A stretch of DNA of 64,000 nucleotides from Chlorops oryzae (taxonomy: Eukaryota; Arthropoda; Insecta; Diptera; Chloropidae), in NCBI GenBank assembly GCA_020466095.1, contig CM035808.1:21453480-21517479 (forward strand), read 5' to 3'. The translations under genes and the position numbers were made by a program. Under the pieces are notes generated by a model. The model was not told the origin of the DNA. It was given only the letters and a program-made list of their open reading frames with translations, and searched no databases. Of this stretch, positions 27,401 through 37,998 are shown piece by piece. Each line of letters opens with the position of its first letter. Positions within the stretch are counted from its first letter, which is position 1.

Positions 27401-30400
27401 ACGAATTTCATGTCACAAAAGGCGAAAACTTTGAAAAAGCACAACAGTTGTGCAAACTCACGGGTAAGTTCAGACGGATTTCGAAAACAAAATCTTAAGT
27501 CACGATTCATTGAGGCATATAGATACCTAAGAAAAAAAAAGAAGAACAAGAAGTGGTAATGAATTTTTCATTTCTACTTTCAATGTTTTTTTAAATTAAT
27601 CTGCAAATTACAACGCATCGCGATTCATTATAGGTGGCGACTTGGTGCACGAATTTCGTGGGCCAGCCAACGATTACATACTCGCCGAATTGGAACGACG
27701 CAAGTCGGAGTTAACAACGAAATTGGTGTGGATTGGCGCACAAAAGGAGCCCGGCATCACATCGCGTACGTGGAAGTGGGTGAATGGTAAGTCTTTTTCA
27801 ATGTAGATTTTTTTGTGTTATTTTTTAAAATAATTTGCATTTGTTCACGTAAAAAACAAAATATTGCAAGTTTATTTTGCGTATTATACGTTTAGTTAGT
27901 CTGTCAGGAAATATAATGCCAGCCACGCCCTTCTTATACGAGACATTGTAGTTGTTTCTGTAGAGTTTTTGTTCTAAAATCTCTAGGACCAACGAGTTTG
28001 AGTATAGTTGAAGGTAGCAAAGCAGAGATATTTCAGCTATGACCCCAGGGTTTGAGAAAAGGATATCAAGTTATTATGTTACTAGATTTCGCCAGTAGAC
28101 CTTATTATTTTATGCAGTATGGATATTTTTTGTTATAAAAAAGTACAGAGTGGACTTCCGTTTTATGAAGGATTGCACGAGGAGATTTCTCGGCAAACAT
28201 TTGGAATCCCAAATGAGTCTCAATTTGGAGTGTCAGCCCCCATGATGAGCTCATTTAGAAGATTAAAATAAATGGACTTCTTTTCTTGCGAGGTTCAATT
28301 TAGATGAGCCCAGAGCCATATACCTAATAGGCCGATACAACAGCCATGGACACAGTAGAAGTAGTTTCCGTTCCGAATCTTTTTCCCACTAAAAACAAAA
28401 GCTTCTTGCTGCGCTCATTGGTGCTCCTTTTGGACTAAATTTTTTGAACCTTATGTTTCCTATATATCTCATACTTGGTTTGGACCCACAAACGTGTGAC
28501 TTCGAATGGGGTTTCTGGGTTATTTCTGAACATCAACCCTATTCTAAAGGAATAACCCAAGGGAATTTTTTGATATCAATTTTTCTCCGCGGAAAAAGAA
28601 GGCGTTCTAAACGTCAATAATAGGTAGAATGTGATGAGCTTTTTCGAAACTCCTGTTCCCTTTATATTCTCTACTCAGTGTTATTAGAATAGGAAATTTT
28701 TTTCAACTCCGGAGAGAAAAATTCCCCGGGAATATTTATAATCGGGCTGCATATACATATTTTTCATTCCTGAGCCTTTTAAAAAAAATTCAAATATCCA
28801 AAGCTATTAATAAGCCATCGTGTTTCCATAGAAATTTAATTTTTTATTACGAAAAAGAGTATAAAAAGAGCAGAAAAAGAAGCACATTCAGAGTATAGAA
28901 ACCTTCGATTGGCCTCCGGGTTTCCGAAATACAATCACGTATTGTTGGAAAACCTTAAAAAGAAGAAAGTTGGCATTGAAAAGTGTGCCCCTAAAAAGGC
29001 CTAATGAGTCTTCAATATTCAAAAGCAATTGTCTCCAACATTGCGACAATCGGGTAAAACCGAAAGCACGAAGCTTTAATTGAAGTGAATTAATTTACTT
29101 AGCTATAATTGGTTTCTAAAAGTAAAAAAAGAAATCAATTCTTAAAAGTGAAAGTACTTACACATTGTATGTATGTAAATCCAAGATACTCTTCTCCCAT
29201 TTCCCCTCTGAAGCACAAGAAACTGTTTCCTAAGCAAAACTGACTGACCTTCGTTTTGACAGCGAGGTTACTTCTAGTCTATGAGGATATTTAAATGTTG
29301 TTCTCTCAATCTCGCAATTATAGGCGAAGTGGTGCAAAAACCCGCCTGGGGTAAAGATCAACCGAACAATTATAATGGCGAGCAGAACTGCGTGGTTTTG
29401 GACGGTGGACGTAATTGGCTATGGAACGACGTTGGCTGTAATCTAGATTACTTGCATTTTGTTTGTCAACACAGTGAGTATACATGGCTCTCAATAGGAG
29501 TGTTTCAAAGAGTGATATGACAAAAAAAAAAACAATACATTTTACAGCACCCCTGTCTTGTGGCTCCCCCGATTCACAGACGAATACAACCGTCGTTGGC
29601 AAGAACTTCACGGTCGGTAATAAAATTCAATACGACTGTCCGAAGGGTCATTCTCTGATCGGCGATGTGGAACGAACTTGCCGTGAGGATGGCACCTGGA
29701 GCGGAAAAGCGCCAACGTGCAAATGTGAGTACAAAGAATGGAAACAGGAGTGCAGAAGTATTTATGGTTTTTCTAAAGGCAGGTCCAAGGGTCAGCATTT
29801 ATAATGACTGTAGTGCATAAAGTTTGGTAGAAAAAATATATACTACGAGTTATAATGAAGTAATTGCGAATTTTTTATTTAAAATTTTAAAGATGTCGAT
29901 TGCGGTCCCCTGCCGACTCTCGAACATGGCTTCATATCATTATCAGAGGAACGCTCCAGTTTTGGTGTTCAAGCGACCTACAGTTGTCATGAAAACTATA
30001 CCCTCATAGGAAATGAAAACCGCACCTGCGAGCTAAATGGATGGACTGGAAATCAGCCAGAATGCTTAGTGGACTGGTGTCCAGAGCCACCGCCGGTTTC
30101 AGGGGGCACTGTCAGCGTTAGTAACAAACGTGCTGGATCAACGGCAACGTATGAATGTGAGTCGGGCTATGTTCTTCTTGGAGAACCGGTAAGTAATAAT
30201 TCTCGGAGACGTTTCCATTTTAGATAGCTTATTATTCTATTTATTTCTTATGACAGATAATCTCTTGTGGCCTGGGTGGGGAGTGGTCAAGTAAGCCACC
30301 AACTTGTCGTTTCGTTGATTGTGGCGCTCCAGCACGTCCCGATCGAGGAACAGCGATTTTGGTGAATTCATCGACAACAGTCGGCTCAATGGTTAAGTAC

Positions 30401-32503
30401 GAATGTGATGAAGATTACTGGCTGGATGGGCCGTCGGAACTGTACTGTACAAAGGATGGTAAATGGTCCGGCGATGCACCGGTATGTGAATTGGTGACCT
30501 GTGATACACCGCATGTACCATCGGGCTCCTTTGTTGTCGGGTACGATTACAATGTTCATTCGAAAATACAATACAATTGCGATCCTGGTCACGTGTTACG
30601 AGGTAATCCGGTATTAGAGTGCTTAGAAACCGGCGAATGGAGTGCAGATTCGCCATTCTGTGAATGTGAGTTGAAGGATTCTCTCTATCTTAGAGTTGCC
30701 ATAGAGTAATTTTATACTTAACAGATATCGACTGTGGTTCTATCACGCCCATACCATACGGTTCTCATAAGTATGTTCAAAATACCACCTACGTTGGATC
30801 TGAGGTCATTTTCAGCTGCACTCAATCACATAAACTTACTGGTGTACCAAAACGGAACATGTCTCGAATCTGGAGTGTGGAGTGATTCTTCGCCAAAGTG
30901 TGAAGGTAAAATAACAGCGGGGAAAAGTCATATTTTCTATTACCTAAAAAATCTTTACTCTATTCTCTTGAAGAAATTCGTTGTTCGGAACCCACTCTGG
31001 CGCCACACAGTCTACTCTCAGTGACAGGGAACGATCGGATGTACGGCAGAACCTTGATAAGAACTTCGGAGTCGACTAACACCTTCCAAACATATAAGTA
31101 AGCTTACGATTTATTCTTCGAGGAGAGTTCCGTCTACTTCTTGAGATACTTATGTTCGAATGGTTATTTTGATTAAATAATTTTTATTTGAAAGAATTGG
31201 CGCCTTAGCAAAATATCGCTGTGAACGTGGCTATAAAATGGTCGGTGAAGCCTTAGTTACTTGCGAGGATAATGGACATTGGAGTGGTTCGGTACCTGAA
31301 TGTGTTTGTAAGTTCAAATCAATTGAGAATTCCTTTCCTATCGTTTTCTGGATTTTAATTTTTTCCATTTCGTCCAAGATGTGGACTGTGGCCCACCTGG
31401 CAATATAACCAGGGGAAAGCTTACCTTAGCTACGAACGCCACATACTATGGAGCAGCGGCGCTATACGAATGCGATACGAACTTTAAGCTGGACGGTGTT
31501 TCGCGAAGACTCTGCTCAGAGGACGGGACATGGAGTAATGATTCGCCGAACTGTGTGGAGATAACATGCGATGAACCTGATATCAATGAAAATCTCATCG
31601 TTGAGCCTGGCATTAGAGCCGTCGGCTCGATGGTCAAGTACAAATGTCTAAAAGGACGTAATATGATCGGCAACGATACACGAGTTTGTCTGAAAAGTGG
31701 TAAATGGAATGGAAAGATGCCCAATTGTAAACGTAAGTTCCCCATCCCATCCTAGGCCAATGAAAGTTCTTCAAAACAAAAATTTTAATAAGTTCTTTCG
31801 ATTCATTTCTAGCTGTCGACTGTGGTCGGCCATTACCCATCGATAATGGGCGTGTCATTGTCGTGAACGAGTCAACGTTGTACGGTGGATCTGCAGAATA
31901 TCACTGCATTCCCAGCTATAATCGAATCGGTCAATATTTACGCAAATGCACCGAAGATGGCACTTGGAGCGGTGATGAGCCGCGTTGTGAGCTCGCAGCT
32001 ACGGAGGCACAAGAAGGCTCAGGTCTAGGCACTGGAATCGCAATTGGCGCGACAGTCATTATTGCATTGCTCATTGTAATTGGAATGATTTTCTTGCATC
32101 GCAATAAGGCGAGACCCGTGAAAAATACAGAGAACGTCCAGGCGGCCGAGACAAAAGATGAAAGAAATGCAGCTGTTATGTCGTATTCGACGCTCGAAGC
32201 AAATAATCGCATGCAAGCACATTTGGACAATGGACCGCCGGCCACGTTTAATACGTTCCAAGGTGCTGCTGGACGCGGCGGTACGAATGGAACTGCCGGA
32301 AGGAGCCAAGGTTGGTTCTATATTTTGTCATTATTGAGCTCTTCTCAAATCTTGGAATTCTTTTTCCAGAGAATATTTACGATCAAATTCCTAACGAGCA
32401 GTTCTATGATGCCCCGTATGAGATGCGGACGAACGATGAAGTCTACGAACCGGAACCGGCAAGCGGAAATGTCATTACCATAAATGGTATTTCGGTGCGA
32501 TGA
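9366..32503 (+). CDS. fw: Furrowed: selectin-like receptor (C-type lectin + 11 sushi domains), 14 coding exons, two frameshifts
   Basis: A single-pass cell-surface adhesion receptor; in Drosophila it acts in eye and bristle development and planar cell polarity. Coding exons: 9366-9468, 26654-26917, 26989-27463, 27634-27786, 29324-29473, 29548-29724, 29893-30188, 30257-30665, 30725-30905, 30974-31097, 31195-31307, 31379-31732, 31813-32310 and 32370-32503. All introns are GT-AG with consistent phase. Summed length is 3431 nt; removing one surplus A in exon 2 and one in exon 9 gives 3429 nt (1142 residues plus stop), close to the length I recall for the Drosophila protein. Domain order: signal peptide, sushi 1, fucolectin-type (F5/8C-like) domain, C-type lectin domain, sushi 2-11, transmembrane helix near residues 1006-1028, and a ~114-residue cytoplasmic tail. 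The start codon is chosen because it opens directly into the signal peptide. As read, the two surplus bases would truncate the product. Confidence 0.93.
10595..10823. repeat. Foldback MITE (CGGGTATGTGATT ends)
   Basis: The ends are inverted repeats starting CGGGTATGTGATT and continuing TTCCCTTT...CGGG...AATTC on both arms, interrupted by small indels. The length is ~229 bp. The left flank ends TATA and the right flank begins GATAG, so a TA-type duplication is possible but not clean. No coding potential. Confidence 0.6.
16703..16773 (-). repeat. tRNA-like sequence, probable SINE head
   Basis: On the - strand a pol III A-box-like motif (TGGTATAGTGGATAGGA) is followed about 30 nt later by a perfect B-box (GGTTCGAAGCC). 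An anticodon-arm-like stem GCCTT/AAGGC lies between them. The flanks cannot form a 7-bp acceptor stem, so this is not a functional tRNA gene; a tRNA-derived SINE or tRNA pseudogene is more likely. Confidence 0.5.
16941..17141. repeat. Diverged copy of the AGTCTTCA repeat family
   Basis: Shares order and wording with 23109-23322: GATAGTCTTC near the left, GCCCAGC and GTATTTGATT in the middle, then CTTTCGAA(G)TTCTTAA followed by AAGACTA at the right. Similarity is patchy, suggesting an old element. Confidence 0.4.
17514..18092. repeat. 9-bp satellite (TTTTATATA)n, ~60 copies
   Basis: About 570 bp of almost uninterrupted TTTTATATA units with a few variant units (for example TTTTATAGA and short phase slips near 17690-17720 and 17880). 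Because 9 is a multiple of 3 and no frame contains a stop, all six frames stay open with repeating Phe-Tyr-Ile-like or Tyr-Lys-Ile-like peptides; these are artefacts, not genes. On the - strand each unit reads TATATAAAA, the TATA-box consensus. Confidence 0.95.
20041..20060. repeat. (CA)n microsatellite
   Basis: A short run of about nine CA dinucleotides within fw intron 1. Confidence 0.8.
21240..21390 (-). repeat. Interspersed repeat, copy lacking the pogo-like insertion
   Basis: Read on the - strand, this aligns with 41970-42079 joined to 42387-42420. Shared blocks include ATGACATTGTC, GATACGATGGAGT and AATTTCGATGACCAAC. It represents the unoccupied form of the site where a 307-bp TA-flanked element sits in the other copy. 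The family is unidentified. Confidence 0.6.
23109..23322. repeat. Short inverted-repeat element (GTAGTCTTCAA ends)
   Basis: Bounded by GTAGTCTTCAA and its complement TTGAAGACTAC, ~214 bp, non-coding. A diverged relative is at 16941-17141. Confidence 0.5.
24152..24340 (+). mobile_element. Helitron-like terminal fragment
   Basis: Begins with an AT-rich lead (ATATATATAAAATTCTGGTG) followed by AACTCCTCCAAAACGGCTGG, ACCGATT, GAAATTTTGTGTGCATATCG and GTAGGTCTGAGAATGGG. From memory this wording recurs at the termini of insect Helitron-type elements in many orders. No RepHel coding sequence is nearby, so this is at most a non-autonomous fragment. Family assignment is from recall, not a search. Confidence 0.45.
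24367..24550. repeat. pogo/Tigger-like MITE, copy 1
   Basis: A 184-bp element starting CAGTAAAAATCGGTTA and ending in AACCGATTCTCACTG, with TA on both sides. CAGT...ACTG ends and a TA duplication fit the pogo branch of IS630-Tc1-mariner. Internal sub-repeats (CGGTTATAACGAT and variants) recur several times. A longer relative lies at 34920-35289. Confidence 0.7.
24765..25652. repeat. ~890-bp element with perfect 16-bp inverted ends
   Basis: The left end TATATGGGCATTTCCA is the exact reverse complement of the right end TGGAAATGCCCATATA. The interior holds three copies of an AACGTAACGC motif (two tandem near 25253-25282, one near 25452) and no long open frame. It is probably a non-autonomous DNA transposon of unknown superfamily. 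Confidence 0.5.
26654..26917 (+). CDS. fw: fw exon 2: sushi domain 1 and start of the fucolectin domain; contains frameshift 1
   Basis: This exon encodes a complete complement-control (sushi) module starting VCGPPAVPL, with the cysteines and the closing G-W-x(5)-PFC in place, then NVAYRKPV. Here the frame breaks: the run AAA at 26851-26853 holds one base too many, and reading resumes as NQSSYTRGGPANYANDGKPG one frame over. Exon end AATAAG|GTGAGC is in phase with exon 3 only after removing that base. Followed literally, translation stops 24 codons after the shift, within this exon. Confidence 0.85.
26989..27463 (+). CDS. fw: fw exon 3: fucolectin (F5/8C-like) domain and start of the lectin domain
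   Basis: Encodes most of a fucolectin/tachylectin-type carbohydrate-binding fold, recognised by PWWRVDL, TTRGCCGHQPLQDLEIRVG, the CARPLIGQYVAIQLVG strand and the closing LCEVEVF. The last third opens the C-type lectin domain (KMCYEFHVTKGENFEKAQQL). Acceptor TTTCTAG, donor GGTAAGTT; the exon ends in phase 1. Confidence 0.9.
27634..29473 (+). CDS. fw: fw exons 4-5: C-type lectin domain
   Basis: Two exons (27634-27786 and 29324-29473) complete the lectin domain: GGDLVHEF, LVWIGAQKEPG, WKWVNGE, then QPNNYNGEQNCVVL and WNDVGCNLDYLHFVCQ. The WND motif and closing cysteines are intact. The primary Ca2+/sugar motif reads QPN instead of EPN or QPD, so sugar specificity cannot be predicted. The 1.5-kb intron between them shows no coding sequence; near 28690-28745 it carries wording (AATTCCCCGGGAATATT, CGGGCTG) shared with the foldback element at 39167. 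Confidence 0.88.
29548..31732 (+). CDS. fw: fw exons 6-12: sushi domains 2-10; frameshift 2 in exon 9
   Basis: Seven exons encode nine consecutive sushi modules. Each begins C-G/D-x-P and ends G-x-W-S-x(4)-P-x-C. Module starts include LSCGSPDS, VDCGPLPT, DWCPEPPP, VDCGAPAR, VTCDTPHV, IDCGSITP, IRCSEPTL, VDCGPPGN and ITCDEPDI. Exon 9 (30725-30905) holds a second surplus A near 30856-30857: the module reads HKLTGVPKR and should continue TCLESGVWSDSSPKCE, but the extra base shifts it to a stop 11 codons later. Several modules are split by introns, as usual for this family. Confidence 0.88.
31813..32503 (+). CDS. fw: fw exons 13-14: sushi 11, transmembrane helix, cytoplasmic tail
   Basis: Exon 13 (31813-32310) encodes the last sushi module (VDCGRPLP to PRCEL), a short linker, and the helix GIAIGATVIIALLIVIGMIF followed by positive residues (HRNKARPVK), giving an outside-in topology. 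The tail is rich in Asn, Gly and Thr. Exon 14 (32370-32503) ends in an acidic, Tyr-containing segment (DAPYEMRTNDEVYEPEP) and GISVR before TGA. The Tyr motifs could be trafficking or kinase sites (inference). Confidence 0.9.
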
Positions 32504-33497
32504 AAAGCGATAGGTGTGAAAGTGTTGGCAATTATAATGCTAGGTATGTCGTTGGAAAGTAGCAATAGATATGGAATTGCTCTGCTGGGTGTGAGTGGGC
32601 TATTGAGATATTGTAATTGCTGCGAATGTCGGTAGATTTAGTTAATGAAAAGCAAGCATGCGACTGATTACCAAAAATTTTGGCTTACTTTTATCAACTT
32701 GTAATTGTTTTGTTCTGTTTGTAGTGAAATTTATTGCTGAAATTTTACCTGAAATTCATCGTTCTCGATTGTTCGTTGCTTTTCGCATCTGCCTGATGAT
32801 GTTTTGAGAGATAAATACATAGATCTTTTATCTTTACATACGCATGTATTAAAGCTTTTTGTTGCTTATATATCCATCTGTAAATTGTGTGTAATATTGT
32901 GATTGTCCTTTTAGCGTAAAAAGTGAATATTTATTTAAAAGATCTTGTTTTTAATTAAAATAACATTTATTGGTTAGTTTGTATGTGTTGACTTAAGTAA
33001 CGATCGATTAAATGTTAAGGAAAAAAAAAAAATACGAATATATGTAGAAAATATAAGAAAAACTTCTTCTTTTCTTTCTCAGCGAAATATGATTCGGCGG
33101 ATAGTATCAAAAGCTTCGGCTTCGAAGAGAAAATTTATCGCTATTCAAGAAAAGAGACAATTTTTTAAAGCTATTACATAATTGGACCATAACGGAAAAT
33201 AATTCAAGAAATCTTTAATAGAAGCTCAGAACATTAGTTAATCTGAATATAAGAATTCGTCGTTAAAGGAATTTTTACGTGATTTTTAACGTTTTGCTAT
33301 CAGTAGATATCTTCGAATCCTGCAGCCGGTAAGTTCTTTAAAATCTATTATTTCAATTGAACGAAAACATTACTATTTTATTATTTTATTATTATTTATT
33401 ATTGATTCCTCGACATGCAATACAAATTATATATTTAATACATAATACACGTCACTCCTGGTCGGAGCATAGGGCGGATTTCCGTTTCTTGAGTAAT

Positions 33498-33683
33498 TTT
33501 CATTTCATTTCATTTATTATTAATTGTTAATTACAAAATTTATATACTACAATTTTCTTAACATAACTTATGTAGAGGTTAGTTATAGTAGGACTCTTCA
33601 ACTACATCATAGCAATGCTAATTTCCTGGAGTTCTAAGTAATTAATTTTTAAGGAAAATTTGAAAAACCTTACAAGAGTGCCT
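33498..33683 (-). mobile_element. 5'-truncated retroposon insertion with 14-bp target duplication
   Basis: The 186-bp insert is flanked by perfect direct repeats GTTTCTTGAGTAAT (33484-33497 and 33684-33697). At its left edge the + strand reads TTTCATTTCATTTCATTT, so the element lies on the - strand and ends in an (AAATG)n tail. A simple-sequence tail plus long target duplication is the mark of a truncated non-LTR retrotransposon or SINE. It interrupts an older, GC-richer repeat. Confidence 0.75.
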
Positions 33684-34919
33684 GTTTCTTGAGTAATGGG
33701 TTTTTTCCGACCGGGTTACTAGCCCAGTGCAATGAACTTTAAAGTGTGTGGGGGACCGTGGGCTCTCCAGTGTAGAGATATTATGCACATTTACAAAGCG
33801 AACGCGCTCCAAGACAGACGTCCGCTCACAGCCGAACCTGGTGAGGTACATGTTCACACAGTGACCGCCGTTGATACGCATAGACGTATGTATTCTTCCG
33901 CCGAATTTCAAGTAAAATTCTCCACATAGTTTCGGTGACGGAGCGAACCTTCTCCGGCTTGAGTGGTCCGCGGGAGGTATTTGATTTTCCCCCTGCCTCC
34001 CATATCTGGGAGGCGTTCCCCTATCCGTTCCCTATATAAGGAAAAAACTGACTAGGTGGGAGAGGGCTGTGTTCAAACCCGCCCGATCTCGGAACGATCT
34101 TCGATTTCTATACCACTCGTATTATTCAGTAGACAGAACAAACGAACGATCCCACGAAATGCAACTCTGAATTCACTGAGGGGAGAGCAGAAATTCCCAC
34201 CAAACCTACATGGGGGGAAGTGAAATTCGCCTACCAGCCGCTGCTATCTCAATATTTTTAAATATTTTCGATGTTTCAACTTTGTTCTCTTCTTGAAAAA
34301 ATCGGTATTTATACACACCTTCAGAAGGGTATTATGGATCATGTTAAAGTTGGAACTAATTCCCGATTTCCACTTTCCACAAATCTTTCTTTCAAAATTC
34401 TTTATTTATTGGATAAAACAGGTGAGAGGAAGGGGAACTTCTTCCCCTCCCTTTGCCCTTCTCGCCGGCTTATTCGAGTATATGGAATGAAAATGTGTGG
34501 AAATTGAGAATACGTTCCACAGAAAAATATTTATGGTATCTCTTTTTTCTTAAATATTGACGTGCATACTTTTAGGGCTCACTATAAAGATTTTGGCTTG
34601 CCCTGATAGTAGGCAAGCAAAATCAATTTAAGCCCCAAAGTATGCAACGTATTTTTAAGAAAATTTTCTTTTGAACTATGGCTCGCATGCATAAAAATGA
34701 GAGTAAAAAAGTAAAATGAGTAAAAAAAAAACTACCTCATTTGAAACTCTTAAATCAAGTATTCTTCTTGCATATCAAACTAAGCTCGAATTGCTCGAAA
34801 ACACGAGAAAAAATTTTATTCTCATATTATGTATTTCTTAAAGCAAATTAATATCTAAGTAGGTACTCGACTATCTTTGAAACTGCATCATTAACTTTAC
34901 CTATTTTCATATGAAAGTA

Positions 34920-35289
34920 CAGTAAAAACCGGTTATAAACATGCCGCTGATAACGATTATAACGATATATAGCAAGTGCACCTACGAAATGCACTGAAAA
35001 AAATTTCAAAAAATTTTTTCTCAAAAACTCTTCCATAAAAAAATTAAAAAAATTTTTTTTCTTGCTTAGGAGGCCGAGATCTACAGGAAAATTGCACAAA
35101 TATTCAGTTGCTTTTTATAAATTCCAAATTTGTTAAGCAGTGTTATCGGTTATAGCGATGAACTTTTTAGGTAAAGTTTGGTTCGCTCTTCTAATTCTTC
35201 TTGATTTCTGTTACCGGATATAGCGATCATCGGTTATAACGATGGATTTTTGCTGGACCCATCGACATCGTTATAACCGATTGTCACTG
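34920..35289. repeat. pogo/Tigger-like MITE, copy 2 (long form)
   Basis: Same ends as 24367-24550 (CAGTAAAAACCGGTTATA... and ...ACCGATTGTCACTG, TA on both sides). The right ~135 bp are nearly identical to copy 1, but ~190 bp of extra internal AT-rich sequence sits near the left end. It is either a longer parent form or a nested insertion. Confidence 0.65.
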
Positions 35290-36103
35290 TATTAAAATTA
35301 ATGAAGCTTCAATTTCCAGACTTTCGATATTTTTCCACAATAGTGTAAATTGTTGCGCCTAAATGACCAATAATATTGGTCAATTTTTATACGTTACGAC
35401 GTTACATCCATGAAAATAAATTTTTTATATTTTTTCCCGATGGGAGATTCAAAATATTAAAAACTCGAAAACAAGTAAACCGAGGAGCCTTTAAAATGAA
35501 TTAAAGAAATTTTTTGTCATAAGAATTTCATCAAAACTTTGTCTTCAAACAGCAAGCCTACATAGTGTGTTATTCATTAATCAAGCAAATGTCTCCTTAA
35601 AATCAACGATTGAATTAATTCATCGAAGCAAATAAAAACCAATATTGAAAAAAGCTGTCAGTTTGGGGAAACTGATGAATGACAATCGTACATGTCGATG
35701 TCGTCCTTTCTTCCCTTAAACTCATTTATGGACAATGGCTGATTTAAGCTGCGTATAATTCCTGATTTGCTCAGCTGCCACTCCAGCGTCAGCATAATAA
35801 GCCAATAAAGTAGAATTCGGGGGTTTTTTTTTAGACTAACGCCAATTGATTGTTGTTTGTTTTGCTGTTAAAGTTGACAGGAAGGTGGCAATAATATTCT
35901 TGCACAGTCAATGCTACATAAAGGCATTTGTAATTAATATTAAGAGGAATACGAATAAGGGGAGCGAAGTTCACACACACAACAAAAAAAAAAAAAAAAT
36001 AAATTGGATACGGGGAATTTTAGATATGCTGCAGAAAAAGGTTCACCTCTGGCTGGTCTGTCTTTGCGAGCTCTCATTTTAGTTCTAATTAATCCCAAGA
36101 CAA

Positions 36104-36481
36104 CCCCGCTGTAATATGGACTGACCCAAGTGTAGCCTTCGGTCAGTCCTCCATGTTACCAGTACTAGTCCCCTCATAATTCCACTTCTAATGTATTCAA
36201 CTGACCTTTTTAACATGGGCCTGTCATTGGAGAGGGACTAGTCCGCAAAACGGCTGCTTTTTTTGGGTCAATTTTCGTAATTTTGTCTAGTTTTCGGACA
36301 GTCAAATAAGGAAAATAAAAAACCAATTTTCTTATTTGATTTTCTAAGATGATGAAAGTGTCATTACCGACCGCTGGCTAGCCAAATTCGATAGAGCAAA
36401 CTGCCATAATATAACCGGTAGGATTTGGACCGGTCAAAGGCCGGTCCTTCTTAGGAAATTGACCGGCTCATTACTGCAGGG
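36104..36481. repeat. Possible DNA element with CCC-GC-GTAAT ends
   Basis: The left end CCCCGCTGTAAT resembles the complement of the right end (CCCTGCAGTAAT). Near-identical flanks (AAGACAA, AAGTCAA) could be a degraded target duplication. The interior has local palindromes (ACCGGTCAAAGGCCGGTCC). Weakly supported. Confidence 0.35.
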
Positions 36482-37744
36482 AAGTCAAAGTCATAAATAA
36501 TAGACAAATGAGGAATACTCTTATTGTAGAAAAGCATCAAATTGGATTTTGGTGCTTAATAATTTTGTTTCCTTAAAAAAAAAATTCAAATTTCAAATTC
36601 CTTCGTTTTGTATTCTTTGCTCACACAGGAGTCTTTGAAAAAGTTTTTGTTTTTTTTTGTTTTATAACTATGCAATATTGAAAGATGCTTTCACTTTCAC
36701 TTTTTATGTGTGGAGCTTCTTCAGCGTGAACAGTATATCCCACAGAGAATTTGGAGTCCCATGGGAGGCTCTTCCATGGACACGAGGTTCAGCTCTGCCT
36801 TTCCCAGCGCCTTTATATGAATCTCAATAAAATTATCACTATTTTTCTAATGAGATTATTACAAGGATATAGGTACCTACCTAGTTAATTTACAACTTAA
36901 CGAAGATTATTTTAAGAGGTCTGAGAAGATTTCTTCTACGCTGCATTAGCTCTCCGTTTGAACACGACGCAAGTGTCTGCCGTCGATTTTCGATTGCCGA
37001 CATATTTATCTATGTATATATGTATGTACGTAAGTGCCGCACTCTTCATGTGCACGCACCGATCACGTGAAACCGAGGCATGCGTACGTGCCTTCAGAAT
37101 TGTTGTTCCTCGGTCTGTTTCGAATGCATGTTGGGAGAGTTTTCAAAAATTTACCAATTCTTTGTCGTCTATAAAATTTATGATAATATTATCTGTCGTC
37201 TGGTATTTCTAAAAATTCATGTGTTGTCGCTTGTTTATGGCTCTTTGATTTCCACAAATTTTCATTCTCTTTCCGTATTTTGGATAATTCCTACCCGCAT
37301 GTTGGCGATACATACATACTCAATTTAAATCGTTGCTCGACTTTTCTTATCCCTCGTGGAAAGTACAGAGAAACCTCCTACCTATGGTCGAAGAAATTTT
37401 TTCAACCCCATGCGAGGGTAACATTTTAATGCAAATATGTATATAAAGACGACAGAGTCGAAGAAATTTTATATTTCTTTGTATGAAATATGTTCGCATT
37501 TAGCAATGCCCGCAGAATGTGAGGTTTCACTGTGCTATGGGCGTTGAGAGTCGCCGCGACGGCTTGTCTGAGCAAAAGAAAATAACGACGCCACACTCTC
37601 GCAAAAGGGTCGCTCACTTCACATACATACTTCACCACTGCTTGGCTACCTGTCTCCGAGTCTCTTTTTCTTTGTCACAACATCTCAGAGAGGGGTCAGC
37701 AGCAACATGAAATCTCAACATATTCTCAGTTTTTACGAATCGAC

Positions 37745-37751
37745 TATAAAA
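37745..37751 (+). promoter_or_regulatory. TATA box of the small gene at 38.0 kb
   Basis: TATAAAA preceded by C, followed ~26 nt later by an initiator-like GCAGTTTAG near 37771. The spacing is right for a fly RNA polymerase II core promoter, and the leader then runs ~230 nt to the start codon. Confidence 0.65.
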
Positions 37752-37998
37752 TGCGGCCTGCATTTGAAATGCAGTTTAGTTTTCTCGTCAAGCCATTGGA
37801 AGTCATAACGACACTGCGACGTCTCTATGAAAAAAAACATTAGAATTAAAGAATAAAAACAAAATCTGTGATAATATCGGCAACGATCAATTAAAAGAAA
37901 AGAAAAAACAAAAAAAATAAACGATAATCAAAAAGACAAATCTAGTCGAAATTTATTTATTTATTTTAAAACTGGTGCTTTTGAGTTATATGTCAAAC

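Larger units (their letters stand above)
32504..37744. other. Intergenic, fw 3' flank to the small gene at 38 kb
   Basis: The first few hundred bases are presumably the fw 3' UTR; I see no unambiguous AATAAA. Further on there is a GC-richer patch, probably an old retroelement (33430-34220), carrying the retroposon insertion at 33498; a pogo-like MITE (34920-35289); a possible hAT-like element (36104-36481); and otherwise AT-rich DNA without a credible gene. Confidence 0.6.

Noticed and set aside
33430..34220. GC-richer block with TATATAAGG and CCCATATCTGGGAGG, considered as LTR or gene
   Set aside because: No paired LTR, tRNA-primer site or long frame could be identified; noted only as a probable old retroelement.
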